64,000 nt of DNA from the NCBI RefSeq assembly GCF_001514145.1, contig NZ_KQ948671.1, forward strand, positions 168,282-232,281. The letters run 5' to 3'. The position numbers were made by a program, and so were the translations under genes. The notes under the pieces are model-generated. The model was not told where the DNA came from and ran no database searches. It saw only the letters and a list, made by a program, of their open reading frames with translations. This DNA comes from Streptomyces canus. Lineage in GTDB: Bacteria > Actinomycetota > Actinomycetes > Streptomycetales > Streptomycetaceae. Positions within the stretch are counted from its first letter, which is position 1. The number at the start of each line of letters is the position of its first letter. Below are positions 52,276 to 62,467 of this stretch, one piece after another.

Positions 52276-53382
52276 TTACTTCTCCTGCTGCTTGCGCCAG
52301 CGAATCCCGGCCTCCAGGAAGCCGTCGATCTCGCCGTTGAACACCGCCTCGGGGTTGCCGACCTCGAAGTCGGTGCGCAGGTCCTTGACCATCTGGTACG
52401 GGTGCAGGACGTACGAACGCATCTGGTTGCCCCAGGAGTTGCCACCGTCGCCCTTGAGGGCGTCCATCGCGGCCTGCTCCTCCTGCCGGCGCCGCTCGAG
52501 CAGCTTGGCCTGGAGGACGTTCATCGCGCTCGCCTTGTTCTGGATCTGCGAGCGTTCGTTCTGGCAGGAGACGACGATGCCGGTGGGCAGGTGGGTGAGG
52601 CGTACCGCGGAGTCGGTGGTGTTCACGCCCTGGCCGCCGGGCCCGGAGGAGCGGTAGACGTCCACCCGCAGCTCGGACTCGTCGATCTCGATGTGGTCGG
52701 TCTGCTCGACCACGGGGAGGATCTCGACGCCCGCGAAGGAGGTCTGGCGGCGCCCCTGGTTGTCGAAGGGCGAGATGCGCACGAGGCGGTGGGTGCCCTG
52801 CTCGACGGAGAGGGTGCCGTAGGCGTACGGGATCTGCACGGCGAAGGTGGTCGACTTGATGCCGGCCTCTTCCGCGTACGACGTCTCGTAGATCTCGGTC
52901 TTGTAGCCGTGCTGCTCCGCCCACCGCAGGTACATCCGCTGGAGCTTCTCGGCGAAGTCGGCGGCGTCGACGCCACCGGCCTCGGCGCGGATGTTGACGA
53001 GCGCCTCGCGGGAGTCGTACTCACCGCTGAGCAGCGTACGGACCTCCATCTCGTCGAGTGCCTTCTTGACGGAGGTGAGCTCCGCCTCGGCCTCGGCGAG
53101 GGTGTCCGGGTCGTCTTCCTCCTCGGCCATCTCGAACAGCACGGAGAGATCGTCGATCCGGCTGCGCAGCGCGTCGGCCTTCCTGACCTCGGCCTGGAGG
53201 TGGGACAACTTGCTGGTGATCTTCTGCGCCTCGTCCGGGTTGTCCCACAGGGACGGCGCGGCCGCCTGCTCCTCGAGCACGGCGATGTCTGCCCTCAGCT
53301 TGTCGAGGTCCAGAACGGCCTCGATCGACTCCATGGTCGAGGAGAGGGACTTGAGCTCTTCGGATACATCGACGACTGCCAC
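52276..53382 (-). CDS. prfB: Peptide chain release factor 2
   Basis: A 368-residue class I release factor reading UAA and UGA. The tripeptide anticodon SPF is seen in VRISPFDNQGRRQTSFAGVE and the catalytic GGQ in YRSSGPGGQGVNTTDSAVRL. N-terminal coiled-coil domain MESIEAVLDLDKLRADIAVL. No internal UGA frameshift site is present; the gene reads in one frame, unlike E. coli prfB. GTG at 53380-53382 follows GGAGGG closely and gives the usual family length; the reading to 53538 continues antisense through ABC-gene debris. Confidence 0.95.
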   Translation of the reverse strand: MAVVDVSEELKSLSSTMESIEAVLDLDKLRADIAVLEEQAAAPSLWDNPDEAQKITSKLSHLQAEVRKADALRSRIDDLSVLFEMAEEEDDPDTLAEAEAELTSVKKALDEMEVRTLLSGEYDSREALVNIRAEAGGVDAADFAEKLQRMYLRWAEQHGYKTEIYETSYAEEAGIKSTTFAVQIPYAYGTLSVEQGTHRLVRISPFDNQGRRQTSFAGVEILPVVEQTDHIEIDESELRVDVYRSSGPGGQGVNTTDSAVRLTHLPTGIVVSCQNERSQIQNKASAMNVLQAKLLERRRQEEQAAMDALKGDGGNSWGNQMRSYVLHPYQMVKDLRTDFEVGNPEAVFNGEIDGFLEAGIRWRKQQEK

Positions 53383-53401
53383 GCCCTCCAGCCTAACGGC
53401 T

Positions 53402-53548
53402 GTGGCAACCGACCTCGCCGCGTCCATCCTCAGCACACCCGAACTGCCCTTCCTCGACGAGCCGACCACCGGCCTCGATCCGCGCCGCCGCAACCAGGTC
53501 CGGGACATCGTGCGCGCGGTCGTCGCCCAGGGCACCACCGTGCTGCTG
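53402..53548 (+). pseudogene. Fragment of a DrrA-type ABC transporter ATPase
   Basis: The + strand encodes 49 residues that match the middle of a daunorubicin-resistance-type ABC ATPase: LAASILSTPELPFLDEPTTG (Walker B plus D-loop) then LDPRRRNQVRDIVRAVVAQG and TTVLL. Before and after this the homology stops abruptly: 20 bases from the prfB start on one side and in kinase-gene antisense on the other. No start, Walker A or signature motif is present. It is a gene relic occupying the prfB promoter region. Confidence 0.8.
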
Positions 53549-53568
53549 GGGCCGCCGCCCCCGCTCCC

Positions 53569-54825
53569 TCACGGGGAGGCGGGCGCCGAGTTCTTCGTGT
53601 CCTGCGGTGACGCCCCCGCGTCGTCGCCCGACGTGGCCGCCCACACCCCGACGCCCGCCGCGGCCACGAGCACTATCGCCGCGGCCCCCACGGCCAGCCG
53701 ACGCCGCCGCGTGGTCGCCCGATGCCGGGCCGAACCCGGACGGGGCGCACCCGCGGCCCGAGGCACCCGGGCGGTCCCCCGCGCGCCCCCGGCCAGCTCG
53801 TCGGGTGCCGGCACCCTCATCGACGTGTGCGTGTCCCGGTTGGAGTCGGCGGGCTTCGCGCCCGGGACCAAGGGCACGGCTCCCCGCCGCACCGGCCGCC
53901 CGGAGGACGTCGCGTCCCCCTCGGAAGGCGCCGTCGGGGCCTCCCCGTCCGGCTCCGCCTCTTCCTCCGCGTCCGGCTCGTCCACGTCCAGCGGGGGCAT
54001 CCCGGCCAGCAACGGCAACAGCTCCCGCAGCCGCACCCCCAGTTCGGACGCCCGCAGCCGAGAGGCCGGCGCCTTGGCCAGGCACTGCACGATCAGCTGC
54101 CACAGCTCGTCGGGGATACCCGGAAGCGGAACCACCGTCTCCGTGACATGCCGCCGCAGCACCGCCCCGGGATGGCCGCCGCCGAACGGCGTGAACCCGG
54201 CCAGCAGCTCGTACAGGACGGTCGCGAGCGCATAGATGTCCACGGACGCCCGCGGCGGCAGCCCCTCGACGATCTCCGGCGCCAGATAGTCGGGCGTCCC
54301 GATGATCTTCGTGGCCCGGGTCCGCCGCGGCGAGTCGATCAGCTTCGCCACACCGAAATCGGTCAGCAGAGCGGGATGCGAGCCCCCGGGGCCGAGCGGC
54401 CCCTGCATGTCCAGCAGGATGTTCTCCGGCTTCACGTCCCGGTGCACGACCCCCTTGGCGTGCGCCGCGGCCAGCCCGTCGGCGACGTCCGCCACGATCG
54501 CCACCGCCGCCTCGGGCGCGAGCCGCTTCTCCCGGTCGAGCCGGGTGCGCAGATCCGTGCCCCGGACCAGGTCCATGACGAGCGCGAGGTCGTTGCCGTC
54601 GACCACGAGGTCGCGTACGGAGACCACGTGAGGGTGCTCCAGGCCGAGCAGGGCCGTGCGCTCCTGGACGAAGCGGCCCACGAGCTCCTGGTCGGAGGCG
54701 AGATCCTCGCGCAGCAGCTTGACGGCGACGGGCCCCTCGGGTCCCTCGCCCAGCCACACCGTGCCGGCGCTGCCCCGCCCCAGGATCTGGTTGGCGGTGT
54801 ACCGGCTGCCGATCTTCCGTGCCAA
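53569..54825 (-). CDS. pkaB: Serine/threonine protein kinase PkaB
   Basis: A 418-residue Hanks-type kinase with C-terminal membrane anchor. Kinase domain about 8-265: glycine loop ILGRGSAGTVWLGEG, VAVKLL lysine, HRDVKPENILLD catalytic loop, LLTDFGVAKLI (DFG), GTPDYLAPEIVEG activation segment. A Pro/Glu/Asp-rich juxtamembrane part (280-370) precedes one transmembrane helix (RLAVGAAAIVLVAAAGVGVW) and a short outer tail. All catalytic residues are intact. It lies downstream of PkaA on the same strand (108-base gap) and matches PkaB of S. coelicolor in length and order. No PASTA sensor is present, so the signal must be intracellular or via partners. Confidence 0.9.
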   Translation of the reverse strand: MARKIGSRYTANQILGRGSAGTVWLGEGPEGPVAVKLLREDLASDQELVGRFVQERTALLGLEHPHVVSVRDLVVDGNDLALVMDLVRGTDLRTRLDREKRLAPEAAVAIVADVADGLAAAHAKGVVHRDVKPENILLDMQGPLGPGGSHPALLTDFGVAKLIDSPRRTRATKIIGTPDYLAPEIVEGLPPRASVDIYALATVLYELLAGFTPFGGGHPGAVLRRHVTETVVPLPGIPDELWQLIVQCLAKAPASRLRASELGVRLRELLPLLAGMPPLDVDEPDAEEEAEPDGEAPTAPSEGDATSSGRPVRRGAVPLVPGAKPADSNRDTHTSMRVPAPDELAGGARGTARVPRAAGAPRPGSARHRATTRRRRLAVGAAAIVLVAAAGVGVWAATSGDDAGASPQDTKNSAPASP

Positions 54826-54933
54826 GGCTGCTCCTACAGACGCGTGTTGTCGCCAAAACTACGCGCCGGAAGAGCCAACCTTCACCGCGGAGACGGAAAT
54901 CACCCGCTGGGTGTCGACAAATCCCCTGAGTCG

Positions 54934-56658
<1,725 letters not shown>

Positions 56659-56989
56659 GTCATGCACTCCCTGCTGCTTGCTGTCGTTCCGACCCACTGT
56701 AGTGCCGCTCCCCAAGGCACTACGTAAGCGTTCCCGAGCGCGTTCGAAGGAAAGACGCTCCGGCCGGGTCCGCTGGTTGCGGGACGTGGACGTGACCGAT
56801 CTCAAGTGATCGTCGGCGCTGCACTGGTCAGGCACTTTTGGGGGCAGAGCTGACCAATCAAGATCACTTGCCCTCGGGCGGCGGGCGTGTTGTCAGTGGC
56901 AGGTGCGAGGATGCCTACCGTCAAGGCCGACGAACTTGGGCGCGTGCTTGTCCGCGAACTCGTCCGCGCAGAAGGGACCGCTGACGGCG
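56659..56989. promoter_or_regulatory. Divergent pkaA / FHA-FtsK promoter region with spaced inverted repeat
   Basis: 331 bases between divergent signalling genes. CAAGTGATC (56803-56811) and its exact complement GATCACTTG (56862-56870) are 50 bases apart and roughly centred, as expected for one regulator controlling both directions. No clear -35/-10 was assigned. Confidence 0.35.
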
Positions 56990-59900
56990 ATGCAGATCCG
57001 GCTGACCGTCGTAGACCCGCTGGGCCCGCCCGACCGCGCCCGGGGCCGCGCCGCGAGCTGCGACGTGCTGGTCACGGCTCCCGTCGGCACAGCGCTGGCC
57101 GCGGTGGCGACGGCACTCGCCTCGGCGGTCCCGGCGGACGGGGGCACCTCCCGCGCGGGCGAAGCCGAGCGCGGGGGCGGCCCGGTCGTGCTGTACGCGG
57201 ACGGGGAGCGGCTCGACACCCAGCGTGCCACCCTGGGTGAGCCACCGCTGATCGACGGCGCCGTGCTGTCCCTGGGCGCCCCGGCGGCCCCAGAGCCCCA
57301 CCCCGAGCTCGACGACGCCCCCACCCAGCTCCACGTGGTCGCCGGCCCCGACGCCGGCGGCGTCCATCTGCTGCACGGCGGCCAGATCCACATCGGCCGC
57401 TCCGCCGACGCCGACGTCCCCTTGGACGACCCCGACGTCTCCCGCCTGCACTGCGCGGTCACGGTCGCCGCCGACGGCCGCGTGTCGGTGTCCGACCTCG
57501 ACTCCACGAACGGCACGACCCTGGACGGCACCCGCGTGGGCACCCGCCCGGTCCGATTCCCTCCCGGGGCACTGCTGAGGATCGGCGAGTCGGTGCTCCG
57601 GCTGTCACCGAGCGGGGGGCGACGGCTCGGGACGGAACCTGACGGCGAGGGCCACGTGCGAGTGACCTCCGTCGACGCCGGGCTCGTGGCGGGCGCGGGC
57701 CGGGGCTCGGAGACCACCCCGTACCCGTCGGATGCGGTCCAGGGGCGCGCAGCGGCAGCAACCGGCGAGGACCGCAGAGATGCCTCGGGCTCGGCCCCCG
57801 GTCAGGCCGAGCGCTCGCCACGCGCGCGTGGCCGGGTGTCGGCAGGCGCCGCAGGGGCCGGATCGGGCGGGTCCGCGCCGTCCCCGGACGCGGCCGAGGG
57901 CTCGGCACGCACGCGGGAAGGCCGTGGCAGTAGCGACGCCTCACCCCGGTCGCTCACCGACCGGACCCACCACACCTACGGCTCCGCGGGCTGGGGCGCC
58001 TCGGGCGGAGGCCCCGAGGGCACGGGAGCACAGGGCCACGGCCCCGCGGAGCCGCCGGTCGTCGTGCCGGAGCAGGGCGGTGCGCCCCGGATCGAGCGCC
58101 GGGACGGAACCGGCGGCGGGCGTCCGGACACCGACGACGGCGTCCGGGGCAGGAGCCCCGGCGGAGACACCCACGGCGGCCGGTCCGGGATCGGTTCCTT
58201 CGAGGTGACGCGCACCACCGCCGTCCCCCCGCCTCCCGCGACCGACCAGGACCTGCCCTCGGCTGCCGCCGCACCTGACGCTCCCGCGACCGGCCGCCGC
58301 AAGGGCACCCCCCTGCGCGGAACCGACGTACCGCAAGGCGTGCGGCGCCGTGGCGGGCTGTCCGCCTGGGCCCGGCGGCTGGCCGGGGGGCGGAGCGAGC
58401 AGGAGACGCCCGGGCGGGACGAGGCGTACGACGAGGAGACCGCGCCCGTCACCGCGGTTCCGTCGCCCGCCGCGCCCCAGGCGCCCGAGGCCTGGCCCGA
58501 CCCGGCGGCCCTGCTGCTGACGGTGCTGGGGCCCGGCGCGCGTCTGTGGGAGCGCGGGCCCGGGCATCCGGAGGCCCTCACCGTGCGGCTCGGCACCGCC
58601 GACCGTGCGGCGCCCGACGGATCGGGGCTGCTGCCGGCCGTTCCGGTCACCGCGGATCTGCGCGAGGCCGGTGCGCTGGGCCTCGCCGGTCCGCGTGCGC
58701 GGCTCGCCGGGCTGGCCCGCGCGGTGGTGGCCCAGCTCGCCGCCCTGCACGCGCCCGAGACCCTGGAGATCGTCCTGATCAGCGCGGACCGCTCGCGGCC
58801 CGCGCGGGAGCGCATCGCCGAGTGGTCCTGGCTCGGCTGGCTCCCCCATGTCCGCCCGGGGCACGGCCAGGACTGCCGCCTCCTGCTCGCCCATGACCGC
58901 GAGCAGGCCGCGGCCCGCACCGACGAACTTCTGCGGCGCCTGGACGACCACCTGTCCGACGCGGAGGCCGCACCGGCCCGCAGCACGATCCCGGCCGCCC
59001 GCTCCGCCGCCCCGCAGGACCGCCTCCGCAACACCGCCCGCCGGCCCTCCTGGGCCCGGGACGACGCGGAGGAGGAGACGAGCGGCGGTTTCCCGGGGCC
59101 GTACACCGTGGTCGTGGTGGACGGCGACCCCGGCGGCGCGGATCTGCGCAAGGCGGTGGCGCGGCTGGCGGCGGAGGGCCCCCGGGCCGGCATCCACGTC
59201 GTGTGCCTGGCCGAGACGGCGCCGGCCTCCCCGGCGTCCCCGGTCACGGACACGTACGAGGCGGCGTGCGCGGTGGCCCCGACGTTCCGCGAGTGCGGTG
59301 CGGTCGGCCTGCTCAGCGGTGACGTGGCGACGGCGCTGCGGCTCATGCGGGTGGCGCGGGCGGGGGTTCCCGCGCAGGCGGGCACCGAGGCCGACGGCAC
59401 CGGTGCGGCCCTTTCCGGCAACCGCCCCGAGCCCGGGCGTCCGGCCACCGGCACGTCCCACCCCGGAACCACCGCGTCCCCGGCCGACGCGCGCCAGGCG
59501 GACGCGTCGGGCACCGGCACGCGCGCCGACGCTCGCACGCGCATCGGCGCCGACGCCGACACCCTCCACCTCACCGCCGACTCCACCCCGACCCCCGTCG
59601 GCCACGGCACCGTCGCCGCCGTGGACGCCGTCTCCGCGGCCTGGGCCGAGCGGTTCGCCCGCGCGCTGGCGCCGTTGCGTACGGACGGCACCGCCGGTGG
59701 GGGGCACGCGCGCGTGTCCTCGCCGTTGCCCCAGGCGGCGCGGCTGCTGGACGAGTTGGGGCTGGCCCGGGCCACCCCGCCGTCGCTGATGACGCGCTGG
59801 GCGGACGCGGCCGACGACCCGGAGTCGCTCGGCGGCCGGGCGTGGGCGGTGCTGGGGGCCGGACCGCGCGGCCCGGTCTGCGCCGACCTCGTGGCCGAGG

Positions 59901-60880
59901 GCCCGCACCTGCTGATCGAGGGCGCCGCGGGCAGCGGCCGTACGGAACTGCTGCGGGCGGTCGTCGCCTCCCTGGCCGCGGCCGAGCGCCCCGACCGCCT
60001 GAGCATCGTCCTGATGGACGGCCGGGACAGCGTGAGCGCCGGGGGCGGCGGTCACGGCGAGGGCCTGCGGGTGTGCACCGACGTGCCGCATGTGACCACC
60101 CATCTCACCGCCAACGACCCGGTCCGCATGCGGGAGTTCGCCCAGTCCCTGAGCGCCGAGCTGAAGCGGCGCGCGGAGCTGCTCGGCCGCTCCGACTTCG
60201 CGGAGTGGCACACCGGCCGGGAGTTGTCGGGCCGCATGGTCGCCCAGCGCACGGCGCCCTCACGGGGCACGGCGGGCGACCCGGCCGCCGGTGACCTGGA
60301 CTCCCCGCCCAGCTCCACGATCCGGCTGCGCCCGGCGGCGGCCCGCCGTCGCACGGAGACGGCGCCCCCGCTCCCCCGCCTGGTCGTGATCGTGGACGAC
60401 CTGGACGCCTTGGTCTCCCCGCCCCTGGGCTCCCCCGGCAGGCCGGCCGCCGGCTCCGTCATACGCGCGCTGGAGGCGGTGTCCCGCGAGGGCGAGCGCC
60501 TGGGCGTCCACCTGGTGGCCGCGACCGGCCCGGGCGGCCGTACGGCCGAGTCGGAAGCGGCCCGCCGGGCCACCCTCCGCGTCACCCTGGACACCCCGGC
60601 CACCGGGCCGGACGAACCGGCTCCCGGCCGCGGCCAACTCACTTGGTCCGACGGCCGGGTCACGGCCTTCCAGGCCGGCCGGGTCACCGGCCGCATACCC
60701 CGTACGGCCACCCTCCGCCCCACGGTCGTCCCCCTGGAATGGGAACGCATGGGCGACCCCCCGGCGCGCCGCCCGGTTCGGGAACTGGGCAACGGCCCGA
60801 CGGATCTGGCCCTGTTGGCGAGTGCATTGGAACGGGCAGCGAGGGAAGTCGCAGCGGCAGAGGTTCCGTCGCTGCTCTAG
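56990..60880 (+). CDS. FHA-domain FtsK/SpoIIIE-like ATPase
   Basis: A 1296-residue protein. An N-terminal ubiquitin-like/wing segment (about 1-90) precedes an FHA domain (about 113-200) with HIGRSADADVPLDDPDVSRL, HC, and LDSTNGTTLDG. A long Gly/Arg/Pro-rich region (about 210-500) follows. A FtsK-type half (about 510-1290) has the ATP-binding IEGAAGSGRTELLRAVVASL (Walker A near 980) and VVIVDDLDALVSPP (Walker B near 1135), with the FtsK order conserved. There is no transmembrane helix. The layout resembles EssC/EccC-type and Streptomyces FHA-FtsK proteins with phosphothreonine-dependent assembly. ATG 56990 is the start of the conserved part; AAGGGA lies upstream. Divergence from pkaA implies kinase-controlled partnering. 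The transported substrate is unknown. Confidence 0.82.
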   Translation: MQIRLTVVDPLGPPDRARGRAASCDVLVTAPVGTALAAVATALASAVPADGGTSRAGEAERGGGPVVLYADGERLDTQRATLGEPPLIDGAVLSLGAPAAPEPHPELDDAPTQLHVVAGPDAGGVHLLHGGQIHIGRSADADVPLDDPDVSRLHCAVTVAADGRVSVSDLDSTNGTTLDGTRVGTRPVRFPPGALLRIGESVLRLSPSGGRRLGTEPDGEGHVRVTSVDAGLVAGAGRGSETTPYPSDAVQGRAAAATGEDRRDASGSAPGQAERSPRARGRVSAGAAGAGSGGSAPSPDAAEGSARTREGRGSSDASPRSLTDRTHHTYGSAGWGASGGGPEGTGAQGHGPAEPPVVVPEQGGAPRIERRDGTGGGRPDTDDGVRGRSPGGDTHGGRSGIGSFEVTRTTAVPPPPATDQDLPSAAAAPDAPATGRRKGTPLRGTDVPQGVRRRGGLSAWARRLAGGRSEQETPGRDEAYDEETAPVTAVPSPAAPQAPEAWPDPAALLLTVLGPGARLWERGPGHPEALTVRLGTADRAAPDGSGLLPAVPVTADLREAGALGLAGPRARLAGLARAVVAQLAALHAPETLEIVLISADRSRPARERIAEWSWLGWLPHVRPGHGQDCRLLLAHDREQAAARTDELLRRLDDHLSDAEAAPARSTIPAARSAAPQDRLRNTARRPSWARDDAEEETSGGFPGPYTVVVVDGDPGGADLRKAVARLAAEGPRAGIHVVCLAETAPASPASPVTDTYEAACAVAPTFRECGAVGLLSGDVATALRLMRVARAGVPAQAGTEADGTGAALSGNRPEPGRPATGTSHPGTTASPADARQADASGTGTRADARTRIGADADTLHLTADSTPTPVGHGTVAAVDAVSAAWAERFARALAPLRTDGTAGGGHARVSSPLPQAARLLDELGLARATPPSLMTRWADAADDPESLGGRAWAVLGAGPRGPVCADLVAEGPHLLIEGAAGSGRTELLRAVVASLAAAERPDRLSIVLMDGRDSVSAGGGGHGEGLRVCTDVPHVTTHLTANDPVRMREFAQSLSAELKRRAELLGRSDFAEWHTGRELSGRMVAQRTAPSRGTAGDPAAGDLDSPPSSTIRLRPAAARRRTETAPPLPRLVVIVDDLDALVSPPLGSPGRPAAGSVIRALEAVSREGERLGVHLVAATGPGGRTAESEAARRATLRVTLDTPATGPDEPAPGRGQLTWSDGRVTAFQAGRVTGRIPRTATLRPTVVPLEWERMGDPPARRPVRELGNGPTDLALLASALERAAREVAAAEVPSLL

Positions 60881-60893
60881 ACGTGAAGGGATC

Positions 60894-60910
60894 CGGGGGC
60901 AGCGCCCCCG
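60894..60910 (+). terminator. Short GC hairpin after the FHA-FtsK gene
   Basis: CGGGGGC (60894-60900) and GCCCCCG (60904-60910) around a 3-base loop, 14 bases after the stop. Strong but short; possibly a terminator. Confidence 0.5.
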
Positions 60911-60966
60911 AACGACGCGTGCCCCGACGCACCGGCACTGGTCACGACGGCATCACGATCTTCCAG

Positions 60967-61044
60967 TTGACAGCGGACGCCCACTTGCCGACCTCGTTCC
61001 CCCGGCGTAGACCAGTTCGCACGGGACAGCCCTCGAACGTTCGA
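60967..61044 (+). promoter_or_regulatory. Promoter-like element and palindrome before the second sugar operon
   Basis: A consensus -35, TTGACA (60967-60972), lacks an evident -10 at standard distance. The palindrome TCGAACGTTCGA (61033-61044) is 25 bases before the ATG and could be an operator or fold near the ribosome site. TAGACCAGT (61008-61016) equals one half of a DasR-type site, but the other half is absent. Confidence 0.4.
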
Positions 61045-61068
61045 CGAGGAACGAAGAACGGGGTCGTG

Positions 61069-62463
61069 ATGCGCAGCACGAGCAGCACCAACTGGCAGCC
61101 CAGGTCAGCGAACAGGGCTGCCGCGAAAACGGCGGCCGCCGCCCTCGCGGCAGCCCTCGCCCTCTCGCTCACCGCATGCGGCGGAGACGACGACAAGAGC
61201 AGTGACACGGGCGCGACAGGCGGCAAGGAGACGGGTACCAGCGTCACCCTGCCCAAGCTGAACGGCCAGAGCCTCCAGGTCGCCGCCGTCTGGAGCGGCG
61301 AGGAGCAGGCCAACTTCAAGAAGGTCCTGGCGGAGTTCGAGAAGCGCACCGGCGCCAAGGTGACCTTCGTGCCCGCCCAGGACCCGATCGTGAACTTCCT
61401 GGGTTCGAAGGTCGCGGGCGGCCAGCCGCCGGACATCGCGATGCTTCCGCAGCCGGGTGCCATCAAGCAGGCCGTGGACAAGAAGTGGGCCAAGCCCCTC
61501 GGCGCCGAGGCCAAGGCCGAGCTCGCCAAGAACTACTCGCAGGGCTGGCAGGACATCGGCAAGATCGGCGGCACCCAGTACGGCGTCTACTACAAGGCCG
61601 CCAACAAGTCCCTGATCTGGTACAACGCCCAGGTCTTCGAGAACGCGGGCGCCACCGAGCCGAAGACCTGGGACGAACTGCTCACCACCGCCCAGACGGT
61701 CTACGACTCGGGTGTGACCCCGTTCTCCGTCGGCGGCGCCGAGGGCTGGACCCTGACGGACTGGTTCGAGAACATCTATCTCTCCCAGGCGGGCCCGGAG
61801 AAGTACGACCAGCTGGCCAAGCACGAGATCAAGTGGACGGACCCGTCCGTGAAGGACGCGCTGACCACGCTGGCCCAGGTGTGGGGCAAGAAGGACTATG
61901 TCGCGGGCGGCGCGAAGGGCGCGCTGCAGACGGACTTCCCGGCCTCGGTGACGCAGACCTTCACCGGCGGCGACCAGCCCAAGGCGGCGATGGTCTACGA
62001 GGGCGACTTCGCGCAGGTCAACATCCAGACGGCCAAGGCGAAGGTCGGCACGGACGCGAAGGTGTTCCCGTTCCCGAAGGTCGGTGACACCGCCCCCGTG
62101 GTCTCCGGCGGCGACGCGGCCGTGATCCTGAAGGACTCCAAGGCGTCGCAGGCGCTGGCGACCTTCCTGGCCTCGCCCGACGCGGCGACCATCCAGGCCA
62201 AACTGGGCGGCTATCTCTCGCCGAACAAGAGCGTGGACATCTCGGTGTATCCGAACCCGGTGCAGCAGAAGATCGCCAAGGCGCTGATCGACTCCGGTGA
62301 CGACTTCCGCTTCGACATGTCCGACCAGGCCCCGCAGGCCTTCGGCGGCACCCCCGGCAAGGGCGAGTGGAAGGCGCTCCAGGACTTCCTGACGAACCCG
62401 AAGGACATCGCGGGCACGCAGGCCAAGCTGGAGGCCGACGCGGCGGCCGCCTACGGGAACTGA
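61069..62463 (+). CDS. Sugar ABC transporter substrate-binding lipoprotein
   Basis: A 464-residue family-1 solute-binding lipoprotein. The signal peptide ends in the lipobox LALSLTACGG. Mature landmarks are LQVAAVWSGEEQANFKKVLA, PDIAMLPQPGAIKQAVDKKW, KAANKSLIWYNAQVFENAGA and AMVYEGDFAQVNIQTAKAKV. It resembles alpha-glucoside-type binding proteins. The ATG at 61069 was used; an adjacent GTG three bases earlier is possible. It starts an operon with the next two permeases. The sugar is not identifiable from sequence. Confidence 0.9.
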   Translation: MRSTSSTNWQPRSANRAAAKTAAAALAAALALSLTACGGDDDKSSDTGATGGKETGTSVTLPKLNGQSLQVAAVWSGEEQANFKKVLAEFEKRTGAKVTFVPAQDPIVNFLGSKVAGGQPPDIAMLPQPGAIKQAVDKKWAKPLGAEAKAELAKNYSQGWQDIGKIGGTQYGVYYKAANKSLIWYNAQVFENAGATEPKTWDELLTTAQTVYDSGVTPFSVGGAEGWTLTDWFENIYLSQAGPEKYDQLAKHEIKWTDPSVKDALTTLAQVWGKKDYVAGGAKGALQTDFPASVTQTFTGGDQPKAAMVYEGDFAQVNIQTAKAKVGTDAKVFPFPKVGDTAPVVSGGDAAVILKDSKASQALATFLASPDAATIQAKLGGYLSPNKSVDISVYPNPVQQKIAKALIDSGDDFRFDMSDQAPQAFGGTPGKGEWKALQDFLTNPKDIAGTQAKLEADAAAAYGN

Positions 62464-62467
62464 CGCG

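Noticed and set aside
52276..53382. Programmed frameshift in prfB as in E. coli
   Set aside because: The gene reads through in one frame with no internal TGA at the expected early position.
57941..60211. A 756-codon minus-strand frame opposite the FHA-FtsK gene
   Set aside because: Arg/Gly-rich shadow; FHA and Walker motifs establish the + strand gene.
60990..61020. A DasR site before the second sugar operon
   Set aside because: Only the right half TAGACCAGT is present; the left half does not match.
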